Part shown: in pieces, positions 1 through 7,726 of the stretch
Layout of the letters: every line of letters starts with the position of its first letter
Numbering within the stretch: position 1 is the first letter of the stretch
Assembly (NCBI GenBank): GCA_029256365.1
Contig: JAQSYB010000001.1
Span: 1 to 37,110 of the forward strand
From: Clostridia bacterium
Lineage (GTDB): Bacteria; Bacillota; Clostridia; Lutisporales; Lutisporaceae
Length of the DNA: 37,110 nucleotides
Direction: 5' to 3'
Translations under genes and position numbers: made by a program
Notes under the pieces: generated by a model
What the model was told of the DNA's origin: nothing
The model's input: the letters and a program-made list of their open reading frames with translations, nothing else
Databases searched by the model: none

Positions 1-45
1 ATCATATTTGCATCATATAGCTAAGCTTACATTATTAATATTGTA

Positions 46-292
46 CATATATACCGCAAATCTGACTGGGTATGCCCTGGCACAGTGGAATTACGCTTAG
101 CTGCTCTTTGCTGCTTGTAAGACTCAAAAAGTCCTACCGGCTCAAAAGGGACATCCTTGTCCCTTGAGCCGCCCTTGACCTCCTGCCAAGGATTACGGGC
201 TTTTTCAGCCTTGCTCGCAGAGAGCAGCATAAGCCTAATAACTATGCCCATGCATTCCCAGCTAGATTTGCTTTACTTGAGTATAAACATAT
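46..292 (-). repeat. Structured repeat element, copy A1
   Basis: First of two tandem direct copies; the second is at 350-577. The core is bounded by imperfect terminal inverted repeats at 56-80 and 248-271 (GCAAATCT.. against ..AGATTTGC). Inside these, 96-107 pairs with 221-233 with one bulge. A further helix joins 126-134 (AAAAAGTCC) to 197-205 (GGGCTTTTT) and closes a junction with two hairpins. One hairpin is 139-145/164-170 with an inner stem 148-152/159-163 and loop 153-158. The other is 173-177/187-191. Read on the minus strand the loops expose AAGGAT and AGGAG. The minus orientation is chosen because it matches the plus orientation of the third copy. The open frame across it (27-251, minus) looks incidental. 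Whether it is DNA-mobile, RNA-active or both is not decided by the sequence. Confidence 0.8.
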
Positions 293-349
293 TTAATTAG
301 GTTCCCTTGTACGTCCACCAGTGAAATATGAGCATACTTTATTAAATAC

Positions 350-577
350 TACACATATACCGCAAATCTGACTGGGTATGCCCTGCACAGAGGAATTACG
401 CTTAGCTGCTCTTTGCTGCTCGCAAGACTCAAAAAGTCCTACCGGCTCAAAAGCGCCCTTGACCTCCTGTCAAGGATTACGGACTTTTTCAGCCTTACTT
501 CGCAGAGAGCTGCATAAGCCTAATAACTGTGCCCAAGCATTCCCAGCCAGATTTGCTAAACTTTGAGTATAAACATA
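350..577 (-). repeat. Structured repeat element, copy A2
   Basis: Direct repeat of copy A1, nearly identical over most of its length, with terminal inverted repeats at 362-385 and about 532-556. About 24 bp present in A1 (roughly 148-171) are missing, which removes one of the two inner hairpins. The remaining hairpin is a perfect stem GAC..GTC around CTCCT on the plus strand (AGGAG on the minus strand). The closing helix here is GTCC/GGAC, fully Watson-Crick, where A1 has GTCC/GGGC. That difference keeps the pairing and supports a selected structure. Confidence 0.8.
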
Positions 578-610
578 ACTAATTTACGTCGTGTTGCGCG
601 TGCACATAGT

Positions 611-832
611 ATGAAGAGGAATCATGCTTGTATGAGGCACAATTATGAGACTTGTATTTGTACTCTGTGAAATATTGTAGAAAAATCCGTAATTGGCGGC
701 AAGGATGCCGCCAGCGCCTCAACTGACAGGAGGTCAGTTTTGAGGCGGTAGGATTTTTATGCAATATAAGCAGCTAGTACAAAACAAGTCGAGTTCTTGT
801 GCAAAATACAAGCATGATTCCTCTCACTTCAT
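611..832 (+). repeat. Structured repeat element, divergent third copy with perfect terminal inverted repeats
   Basis: An 18-bp perfect terminal inverted repeat lies at 616-633 and 806-823. It continues outward as ATGAAG/CTTCAT (611-616/827-832) after a 3-nt bulge. Inside, AAAAATCC at 681-688 pairs with GGATTTTT at 751-758. Between them are hairpin 695-712 (GGCGGC, loop AAGGAT, GCCGCC) and hairpin 715-747 (CGCCTCAA outer stem, CTGAC inner stem, loop AGGAG). The junction strands GTAAT and GGTAGGA match those of A1 and A2 read on the minus strand, so this is the same element class in opposite orientation with different stems and termini. It could be a MITE-like element, a structured RNA gene, or both. 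Confidence 0.78.
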
Positions 833-854
833 CCTGTACGTCCTCCAAGTAAAT

Positions 855-880
855 TAAAAAGGGATTGCATATGCAATCCC
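855..880 (-). terminator. Rho-independent terminator of the thiolase gene
   Basis: Perfect 20-bp palindrome at 861-880 (GGGATTGCAT/ATGCAATCCC). On the minus strand it is followed directly by a T-run (complement of 856-860). It lies 16 bp downstream of the thiolase stop codon. Confidence 0.88.
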
Positions 881-896
881 CTCCTTATGTATAACC

Positions 897-2072
897 TTAT
901 CTCTCAATGACCACAGCGGTGCCCATACCGCCACCTATGCAAAGTGTAGCCAATCCATGCTTCGCATCTCTCTTCTTCATTTCATAGAGAAGTGTAATCA
1001 GTATTCTTGCACCACTTGCTCCAACTGGATGTCCCAGAGCAATGGCTCCACCATTTACATTTACCTTATCCATGTCAAAGCCCAATTCCTTTGCTACGGA
1101 CAATGCTTGCGCTGCAAATGCTTCATTGGCTTCTATTAGGTCTAAGTCCTTAAGCTCCAGCTTTGCTCTCTCAAGAGCCTTCTTAACAGCTGGTACAGGT
1201 CCTATTCCCATGATGCTTGGCTCAACACCTGCTGATGCATATCCTGATATTCTTCCTAGTACCTCTAAGCCTAATTCCTTTGCCTTATCTGCTGCCATAA
1301 TAACCAAGGCAGCTGCACCATCATTGATACCGGAAGCATTTCCTGCTGTAACTGTTCCATCCTTCTTAAAGGCTGGCTTAAGCTTTGCTAAGGATTCAAC
1401 TGTAGTACCAGCTCTTGGATATTCATCGGTATCTACTACTACATCCCCTTTTCTGGAGGATATGACTACAGGAACGATTTCATCCTTGAATTTGCCCTCA
1501 GAAACTGCTGCTACAGCCTTGTTTTGACTTGATGCAGCGAAGGCATCCTGCTCTTCTCTAGAGATATTATATTTTTCTGCCAAGTTTTCGGCAGTCATGC
1601 CCATATGGTAATTATTAAAAGCATCCGTTAGTGCATCATGTACCATTGTGTCGACAATTTCTCCATGACCCATTCTATAACCATTTCTTGCATTCTTTAA
1701 TACATAAGGTGCCTGGCTCATGTTTTCTGTACCACCGGCTACCACGATATCAGACTCTCCACTAATGATGGCCTGTGCTGCCAGCTGTACTGCCTTTAGT
1801 CCAGAGCCGCATATCATGTTGATCGTCATTGCAGGTTTTTCTATAGGAATTCCTGCTTTTACTGCAGCTTGTCTTGCCACACCTTGACCTTGTCCAGACT
1901 GCAATATGCAGCCCAATATAGTCTCATCAACCATTTCAGGCGTTATGCCTGCTCTTTTGATTGCTTCCTTTATGGTCAAAGCTCCTAAATCAACAGCCGA
2001 AACCCCTGACAAAGCTCCATTAAAACTACCTACAGGAGTTCTTGCTGCTCCAACAATTACTACTTCTCTCAT
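897..2072 (-). CDS. thlA: Acetyl-CoA C-acetyltransferase (thiolase)
   Basis: Thiolase that condenses two acetyl-CoA to acetoacetyl-CoA or, in reverse, cleaves it. In clostridia it usually feeds butyrate, butanol or ketone formation in the cytoplasm. From the chosen start the protein is 391 residues, the usual length. The acylated Cys88 sits in MICGSG, His348 in ALGHPVG and Cys378 in CIGGGMG, matching the catalytic triad of the family, and the NEAFAAQ motif is also present. The ATG at 2072 follows a strong GAGGAGG site. An in-frame extension up to 2159 would add 29 residues that do not resemble thiolase. No other fatty-acid or butyrate gene lies next to it, so its pathway role is inferred from the family alone. 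The symbol is a clostridial convention; atoB would be equivalent. Confidence 0.95.
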   Translation of the reverse strand: MREVVIVGAARTPVGSFNGALSGVSAVDLGALTIKEAIKRAGITPEMVDETILGCILQSGQGQGVARQAAVKAGIPIEKPAMTINMICGSGLKAVQLAAQAIISGESDIVVAGGTENMSQAPYVLKNARNGYRMGHGEIVDTMVHDALTDAFNNYHMGMTAENLAEKYNISREEQDAFAASSQNKAVAAVSEGKFKDEIVPVVISSRKGDVVVDTDEYPRAGTTVESLAKLKPAFKKDGTVTAGNASGINDGAAALVIMAADKAKELGLEVLGRISGYASAGVEPSIMGIGPVPAVKKALERAKLELKDLDLIEANEAFAAQALSVAKELGFDMDKVNVNGGAIALGHPVGASGARILITLLYEMKKRDAKHGLATLCIGGGMGTAVVIER

Positions 2073-2196
2073 ATTAGTCCTCCTCATTTCTTGTATTGTA
2101 ATGATAATATAGCAATAAGCATGCCACTTCCTTAGCACTTCCAAATTCACAGCTTTCAATCATACAAGCAATTCAATTGCTATATAAAGCCGAATA

Positions 2197-3582
2197 TTAG
2201 GCACCTGTTGTTAACTCAAACCAGAACTTGCTGCCCTTTCCGATTTCGCTTTCTACTCCGAAATTGGCTTGATGCGCTTCTAATATGCTCTTTACGATTG
2301 CAAGACCTAGTCCACTGCCCTTATGGGCTGTAGTGGCCTCTCTAGCCTTATAGAAACGATCCCATATATAAGGAATTTCATCCTTCGATATGCCTTCTCC
2401 CATATCCTCTACTTCAACTACAACCTTGGTTCCATTCTCATGTATTCTAATATAGATCGTGCTATTGTGTTCAGAATGATCAATGGCATTGTTGACGAGA
2501 TTATAAATAACTTGCTCTATTCTTCTTTCATCCGCGTATACCATATAATCCATTTGATTATCGATTTCTATTTCAATGCTCTTATTTTCCCACTGGAATA
2601 TCAACCTATTTTTTACGATATCAACAGCTTCTCTAATACTAAAATTGCTTTTATCCAGTTTGATATAATCAGATTGAATTTGAGACAAGTCAAGTATGTC
2701 ATTTATCATATTGTTTAGTCGATCTGATTCTTCGATGATAATATTCAGCTGCTTGGTTTTCTTTTCCTCGCTGAAATGATTGACGTCCCTTATGGTCTCA
2801 GCATACCCCTTGATGAGACTTAATGGTGTTTTAAACTCATGAGATACATTGGCAATCAACTCTTTGCGCAGCTGCTCAATTTTTTGCAGCTGTGAGGATA
2901 AGTGATTTATCGTTGCCGAAAGCATTCCCAATTCATCTTCAGTATTTACGGGTACTTTGATAGACAAATTCCCCTCAGCCATTGTTTTGGCAGCCTTATT
3001 TATTTCTAATATAGGCTTTGTAAAATACCTAGAAAATATATATGCCAGTATAGCTGAAACGGATATTAATATTAAAGATATGATTACAAACTGCTCCTTT
3101 AATGTTGCTACGGTCTCTTTTAATGAGGCCATTGGAATGGTCATAATAACGGCTGCTGTGATGACATTTCCCCTTACAACTGGGAAGCCTACCAAAAGCA
3201 CATTATTTCCAATACGATTTTGTTTGAATGTACTGATAACCTTATTGCTTTTTATGATATCCATTAGGAATATATCTTTGTCAGGACCCATCATAACAGG
3301 ACCTCTCTCACCAGAGTATACCGCTACCCCATTGGCAGTGTATAAATCAATCCTTGCATTATACTTAAACAAAAGCTCATCTAACTTCGCTTCAATCTTT
3401 TGCTTGCTTTCATCTTTTTGTATCATAGCTACCAGGTTATTGCCTTCCTTTAGCAGCTTCTTCTCATGCATACTGAAATAGAAGCTTTCCAAAAACACAA
3501 TCTGAAAGCACCAAATCAGTGCCAAAGTTGTGAATACCAAGGCCAACATCAATCCCCAAAGCTTAACCGAAATGCTTTTCAT
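2197..3582 (-). CDS. Sensor histidine kinase, HAMP/HisKA type
   Basis: Membrane-bound kinase of a two-component system. A first membrane segment lies at about residues 9-31, followed by an extracytoplasmic sensor of about 130 residues. A second membrane segment (about 165-187) leads to a HAMP linker (about 188-235). The HisKA domain carries the phosphoacceptor His248 in NVSHEFKTPL. The ATPase domain shows the N box NLVNNAIDH (361-369), G1 DMGEGIS (393-399) and G2 GSGLGLAI (422-429). Its ATG overlaps the response-regulator stop codon in an ATGA arrangement, so the two are translationally coupled. The signal is not identifiable. The divergent secreted protein at 4442-4978 is a likely target or reporter of the system. 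All catalytic residues are present. Confidence 0.93.
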   Translation of the reverse strand: MKSISVKLWGLMLALVFTTLALIWCFQIVFLESFYFSMHEKKLLKEGNNLVAMIQKDESKQKIEAKLDELLFKYNARIDLYTANGVAVYSGERGPVMMGPDKDIFLMDIIKSNKVISTFKQNRIGNNVLLVGFPVVRGNVITAAVIMTIPMASLKETVATLKEQFVIISLILISVSAILAYIFSRYFTKPILEINKAAKTMAEGNLSIKVPVNTEDELGMLSATINHLSSQLQKIEQLRKELIANVSHEFKTPLSLIKGYAETIRDVNHFSEEKKTKQLNIIIEESDRLNNMINDILDLSQIQSDYIKLDKSNFSIREAVDIVKNRLIFQWENKSIEIEIDNQMDYMVYADERRIEQVIYNLVNNAIDHSEHNSTIYIRIHENGTKVVVEVEDMGEGISKDEIPYIWDRFYKAREATTAHKGSGLGLAIVKSILEAHQANFGVESEIGKGSKFWFELTTGA

Positions 3583-4271
3583 TTTGTTCCCCCAATTTCA
3601 AACTTATAGCCTACGCCCCATACTGTTACAATAATATTTCTATACTGCTTCAAGCTCTCACGAAGCATCTTTATATGTGTATCAACTGTTCTGCAGTCGC
3701 CTCCAAATTCATAACCCCAAACTCTATTTAAAAGATGTTCTCTTGTAAATACCTTATCAGGATTGTTTATAAAAAAGCATAGCAAATCAAACTCCTTTGG
3801 TGTCATATTTACAATCACTCCATTAAGGGTAACCTTTCTAGACTCCATATTAATCCATAGATCTTCAAATTCAAATATTGATTTATCATTTCTTGCGATT
3901 GTCCCCGTACCCCTTTTTAACACTGCCCTCATACGTGCTACCAGTTCCTTGGGACTAAATGGCTTGGTCAAATAATCATCTGCTCCCAGCTCAAAGCCAA
4001 AAAGCTTATCATATTCCTCACCTCTAGCTGTAAGCATTATAATTGGAACTTCTGAGCTGCTTCGAATTTCTCTGCATACAGTCCAACCATCAATGCCAGG
4101 CAGCATAACATCCAATAATATGATTGAGTAGCTTGCTTCATAGAATTTCTCTAACCCAACAGTTCCATTTTCAGCTTCCACAACTTGAAAACCTTCATTT
4201 TCAAGGTAATCCTTTATCATTTCTCGAATTCTAGCTTCGTCTTCAATTAATAGAACCTTCATCTTTTGCAT
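3579..4271 (-). CDS. OmpR/PhoB-family response regulator
   Basis: DNA-binding partner of the kinase immediately downstream. The receiver domain (about 1-120) has the acidic residues Asp11 and Glu12, phosphoacceptor Asp54 in ILLDVMLPG, Thr81 and Lys103. A winged-helix DNA-binding domain follows (about 130-230), ending in the typical VWGVGYKFE segment. At 230 residues it is of normal length. The first ATG has AAGGA upstream; a second ATG three codons later is a possible alternative. TTCATA boxes upstream overlap the expected -35 region, which suggests autoregulation and control of the divergent gene (inference). Confidence 0.95.
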   Translation of the reverse strand: MQKMKVLLIEDEARIREMIKDYLENEGFQVVEAENGTVGLEKFYEASYSIILLDVMLPGIDGWTVCREIRSSSEVPIIMLTARGEEYDKLFGFELGADDYLTKPFSPKELVARMRAVLKRGTGTIARNDKSIFEFEDLWINMESRKVTLNGVIVNMTPKEFDLLCFFINNPDKVFTREHLLNRVWGYEFGGDCRTVDTHIKMLRESLKQYRNIIVTVWGVGYKFEIGGTK

Positions 4272-4306
4272 AGGCTGGTTCCTTTCTAATAAATATTGTT
4301 TATTTT

Positions 4307-4357
4307 ATTATAATACATTATGATTCATATTTCATAAATCCCTGTAATTTTCATAAA
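4307..4357. promoter_or_regulatory. Candidate response-regulator operator and two-component promoter
   Basis: TTCATA occurs at 4324-4329, 4331-4336 and 4350-4355, the latter two extended to TTCATAAA. On the minus strand a TATAAT at 4307-4312 lacks a good -35 hexamer, and the boxes lie where it would be. That is typical of promoters activated by OmpR-family regulators. The boxes also lie between the two divergent transcription units. No factor binding can be proven from the sequence. Confidence 0.4.
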
Positions 4358-4441
4358 ACTATCACATTTCAAACATACTCTCAACAAACAAAAAGGATAA
4401 ACTTATTATAGACCCAATCAAAATATGAAAGGATGATGAAA

Positions 4442-4978
4442 ATGTTTAAGAAAGTCCTAGTACTAACTTTCGTTTTAGCTATTTTGACAACTTCTCTGGT
4501 ATTTGCGGATGGCAGCCAGAGTATCCTATCCAAAGTGACTGGACTACCTGATGATCAAATTACCACCTTAAGTCAGAACTATAGAGGCTTTGGTAGAATA
4601 CTAACTGCTTCTATGGTAGCTAAGCTGATTGACTCTACAGTGGAGGATGTACTCAAAGCACATCAAGAGGGTAAATCGTTTTTTGAAATTGCTCAAAGTA
4701 AAGGCATCGACTTAGATGAATACAAAACTGCCATGTTGGAAAGCAAAACTACCTTCATTGATGAACAAGTAAAAGCAGGAGTCATAACAGAAGATCAAGC
4801 AAAAGCTGTTAAGGAAAGAATAACGAAGCAAATTGAAAATTGTGATGGTCAGGGCAGGAGAAATGGCGGTGCCATGAGAGGCTTTGGCAGAGGTATGGCT
4901 GGAAATGGATTAAGACAGGGCAATGGTTTCAGACAAGGCAATGGTTTTAATCAGACTTTTCCACTGTTCAATCAATAG
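4442..4978 (+). CDS. Secreted DUF2680-like protein with Gly/Arg/Asn-rich tail
   Basis: Function unknown. An N-terminal signal peptide (hydrophobic stretch ending near VFA-DG) indicates export. The middle resembles DUF2680 (YckD-type) proteins: a helix with FIDEQVKAGVITEDQA followed by KQIENCDG. The C-terminus is rich in glycine, arginine and asparagine and contains the tandem motif RQGNGF. The ATG at 4442 is preferred because AAAGG lies at a normal distance from it; ATGs at 4433 and 4436 sit almost on top of that site. It is divergent from the two-component system, so it is plausibly regulated by it. Similar small secreted proteins next to sensor kinases are often envelope-stress outputs, but that is inference. 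Confidence 0.75.
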   Translation: MFKKVLVLTFVLAILTTSLVFADGSQSILSKVTGLPDDQITTLSQNYRGFGRILTASMVAKLIDSTVEDVLKAHQEGKSFFEIAQSKGIDLDEYKTAMLESKTTFIDEQVKAGVITEDQAKAVKERITKQIENCDGQGRRNGGAMRGFGRGMAGNGLRQGNGFRQGNGFNQTFPLFNQ

Positions 4979-5040
4979 GAAAGAATAATCCCTCTTATTT
5001 TATTTACTTAATATAAAAATCAAATGCAACAAGCTAAAAA

Positions 5041-5069
5041 AAGCCTCTTGAATTTAATTCAAGAGGCTT
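5041..5069. terminator. Bidirectional terminator between the DUF2680 gene and ppdK
   Basis: Arms of 14 bp at 5041-5054 and 5056-5069 (AAGCCTCTTGAATT and its complement). A run of seven T on the minus strand follows (complement of 5036-5042), so it serves ppdK best. The plus-strand side is only moderately T-rich but also faces the convergent DUF2680 gene. Confidence 0.85.
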
Positions 5070-5077
5070 ATCTTTTA

Positions 5078-7726
5078 TTACTTTTGGCTGTATCCGCCGC
5101 CTAATTTTTCTTTTAATGTAGCTTGTGCTGCTGCAAGTCTTGCAATCGGCACTCTGAATGGTGAACAGGATACATAGTTTAATCCCACATTGTGACAGAA
5201 TTCTATGGATGCTGGATCCCCACCGTGTTCTCCACAGATACCAAGCTTAATTTCTGGTCTAGTAGATCTACCAAGCTCAGCAGCCATTTTTACCAACTTG
5301 CCTACACCAACTTGATCTAGAGTTAAGAATGGATCTTGTTCAAATACACCCTTCTCTAAATAATCCTTTATGAACTTACCAGCATCGTCTCTTGAGAAGC
5401 CGTAAGTCATTTGTGTTAGGTCATTTGTTCCAAAGGAGAAGAATTCTGCTGTTTTAGCTATTTCATCAGCTGTTACAGCTCCTCTTGGAACTTCAATCAT
5501 TGTACCAAACATGTACTCAAGTACGATACCTGATTCCTTTATAAGTTTGTCAGCAAGCGTTCTGCAAACGTTCTCTAAGTACTCAAGCTCTCTCACATCT
5601 CCTACAAGAGGTATCATGATTTCTGGATGAACATCTATTCCCTTATTCTTCTTTACATCGATAGCAGCTTCGATAATCGCTCTTGTTTGCATTTCAGCTA
5701 TTTCTGGATAAGTAACCGCAAGTCTGCAGCCTCTATGTCCTAGCATTGGGTTAAACTCATGCAAGCTCTCAACGCTAGCTTTCAGCTTTTCAAAAGTGAT
5801 ACCCATTGTCTTTGCAAGATCAGCGATATCTTCATCAGAGTGTGGTAGGAATTCATGTAGTGGTGGGTCAAGAAGTCTGATTGTAACAGGTCTTGCTCCC
5901 ATCGCTTCAAATATTCCAATAAAGTCCTTCTTTTGATATGGCAATAGCTTTTCTAAAGCTAGTTTTCTTGTTTCTACTTCTTCCGCAACAATCATTTCTC
6001 TCATTACTGCGATTCTGTCTTCTTCAAAGAACATGTGCTCTGTACGGCAAAGGCCTATACCTTCAGCTCCAAATTTAACTGCTTGTTCAGCATCCTTTGG
6101 TGTATCAGCATTTGTTCTTACTTTAAGCTTTCTTACTTCATCAGCCCAAGCCATTAATATTCCGAAGTGTCCGGAAAGCTCTGGGGACATTGTTTCGATA
6201 ACGCCTTCATATACATTACCTGTGCTTCCATCTAATGATATGAAATCGCCTTCACTGTAAGTTTTGTCACCTATGTAGAATTTCTTTTCTTCTTCTTTCA
6301 CCTTTAATGCATCACAGCCTGCTACGCAGCACTTACCCATACCTCTTGCAACAACCGCTGCGTGGGAAGTTCTTCCGCCTCTAGCTGTTAGTATACCTTG
6401 TGCTTCTACCATACCTTCTAGGTCTTCTGGTGAAGTCTCAAGTCTTACTAGAATAACCTTCTCACCATTTGCTCTTACTGCATGAACTGCAGCTTCTGCT
6501 GTAAAGTAAACCTTACCGGATGCAGCACCTGGTGAAGCTGGCAGACCCTTTGCAACTGGCTTTGCATTCTTCAATGCTGTTGCATCAAATGTTGGATGTA
6601 AAAGCTGATCCAATTGTGCTGGCTCAACTCTCATGATTGCTTCATCTTTTGTGATTAAGCCTTGTTCAACCAATTCCACGGCAATTCTTAGAGCAGCAGC
6701 TGCTGTTCTCTTTCCGTTTCTTGTTTGAAGCATATAAAGCTTCCCTTTTTCTATTGTAAATTCGATATCTTGCATATCTCTATAGTGGTTTTCCAACAAA
6801 GTGGATGCTTCCATAAACTGGTCATAAACTTCTTTGTTTATTTCCATTAGCTTGTCGATTGTCAATGGAGTTCTGATACCTGCAACAACGTCTTCACCTT
6901 GTGCATTCATTAGGAACTCTCCTAACATTTTGCCTTCACCTGTAGCTGGATCTCTTGTAAATGCAACGCCTGTACCACAGTCGTCACCCATATTGCCGAA
7001 TACCATTGATTGAATGTTAACAGCTGTTCCTAAGCTTGAGGAAATGTTGTTAAGCTGTCTGTATAGTATCGCTCTTTCGTTGTTCCAGCTTCTGAAAACT
7101 GCTGTTACAGCAAGCAGCAATTGCGCTTTTGAGTCCTGTGGGAAATCTTCTCCCAAAACCTCTTTATAAAGTCCCTTGAACTTGTCAACAACCTCTTGTA
7201 GATCATCAGCTGTTAAGTCAGTATCAAACTTTGCATTTTTATGCTCTTTTACTTCATCAAGTATTCTTTCAAATCTTGATTTTGGTATTTCCATAACAAC
7301 ATCTGAGAACATTTGAATGAATCTTCTATAGCTGTCCAATACGAATCTTCTGTTGTTTGTAGCGTTTATCATTGTATTAACTGTAATGTCATTTAAACCA
7401 AGGTTTAGAATTGTATCCATCATTCCAGGCATTGAGAACTTTGCACCTGAACGAACTGATACCAGCAGTGGATTGTCTCCACCCCCAAATGTCTTTCCAG
7501 TAAGCTCTTCTATTCCCTTAAGCTGTGTTTGAATTTCTTCAATTAGCTCTGGCCATAGCTGTCTATTCTTCTCATAATACTCATTACATGCTTCCGTAGT
7601 GATTGTGAATCCTTGTGGTACTGGCAAACCTATATTTGTCATTTCAGCAAGGTTCGCACCCTTTCCACCCAGAAGATCCTTCATGTGGACTTTGCCTTCC
7701 TTAAAACTGTAAACGTATTTTTTCAC
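5078..7726 (-). CDS. ppdK: Pyruvate, phosphate dikinase
   Basis: Interconverts pyruvate, ATP and phosphate with phosphoenolpyruvate, AMP and pyrophosphate; in clostridia it links glycolysis and PEP supply. The length of 882 residues is typical. An N-terminal ATP-grasp region (about 1-340) is followed by the swivelling phosphohistidine domain with GGRTSHAAVVARG, where His455 is the phosphocarrier and Thr453 the regulatory phosphorylation site. The C-terminal PEP/pyruvate barrel has GICGEHGGDP with catalytic Cys831. These numbers match the well-studied Clostridium symbiosum enzyme. It starts with GTG at 7726 after AGGAGG. The start overlaps the end of ppsR by 26 bp, so the two are translationally linked. 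Confidence 0.97.
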   Translation of the reverse strand: MKKYVYSFKEGKVHMKDLLGGKGANLAEMTNIGLPVPQGFTITTEACNEYYEKNRQLWPELIEEIQTQLKGIEELTGKTFGGGDNPLLVSVRSGAKFSMPGMMDTILNLGLNDITVNTMINATNNRRFVLDSYRRFIQMFSDVVMEIPKSRFERILDEVKEHKNAKFDTDLTADDLQEVVDKFKGLYKEVLGEDFPQDSKAQLLLAVTAVFRSWNNERAILYRQLNNISSSLGTAVNIQSMVFGNMGDDCGTGVAFTRDPATGEGKMLGEFLMNAQGEDVVAGIRTPLTIDKLMEINKEVYDQFMEASTLLENHYRDMQDIEFTIEKGKLYMLQTRNGKRTAAAALRIAVELVEQGLITKDEAIMRVEPAQLDQLLHPTFDATALKNAKPVAKGLPASPGAASGKVYFTAEAAVHAVRANGEKVILVRLETSPEDLEGMVEAQGILTARGGRTSHAAVVARGMGKCCVAGCDALKVKEEEKKFYIGDKTYSEGDFISLDGSTGNVYEGVIETMSPELSGHFGILMAWADEVRKLKVRTNADTPKDAEQAVKFGAEGIGLCRTEHMFFEEDRIAVMREMIVAEEVETRKLALEKLLPYQKKDFIGIFEAMGARPVTIRLLDPPLHEFLPHSDEDIADLAKTMGITFEKLKASVESLHEFNPMLGHRGCRLAVTYPEIAEMQTRAIIEAAIDVKKNKGIDVHPEIMIPLVGDVRELEYLENVCRTLADKLIKESGIVLEYMFGTMIEVPRGAVTADEIAKTAEFFSFGTNDLTQMTYGFSRDDAGKFIKDYLEKGVFEQDPFLTLDQVGVGKLVKMAAELGRSTRPEIKLGICGEHGGDPASIEFCHNVGLNYVSCSPFRVPIARLAAAQATLKEKLGGGYSQK

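Larger units (their letters stand above)
1..854. other. Gene-free stretch occupied by structured repeats
   Basis: No open frame here has a convincing ribosome binding site or a recognisable product. The short frames at 27-251, 378-566 and 579-764 simply read through the repeat elements. Apart from the three elements the stretch is AT-rich spacer. A TACGTC motif follows each element, at 310-316, 585-590 and 837-843. The left edge is cut by the window, so the neighbouring gene is unknown. Confidence 0.7.

Noticed and set aside
27-251. 74-residue open frame on the minus strand, and frames at 378-566 and 579-764
   Set aside because: They run through the structured repeats, lack a convincing ribosome binding site, and are disrupted or different in the sister copies. 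Treated as incidental.
46-577. A1/A2 tandem repeats as a CRISPR array
   Set aside because: Only two long near-identical units with internal inverted repeats; no short regular repeats or unique spacers, and no cas gene.
1042-1527. 161-residue plus-strand frame and similar long frames opposite thiolase, era, gpr and dnaK
   Set aside because: They are antisense shadows of strongly conserved genes, without recognisable products or start signals.
2073-2159. N-terminal extension of the thiolase
   Set aside because: The conserved start [13 protein letters not shown] has a strong binding site at 2072; upstream residues are not thiolase-like.
2167-2181. Perfect palindrome AGCAATT-C-AATTGCT after the kinase gene as a terminator
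   Set aside because: Stem is short and AT-rich with no loop space and no T-run, so termination is unlikely.
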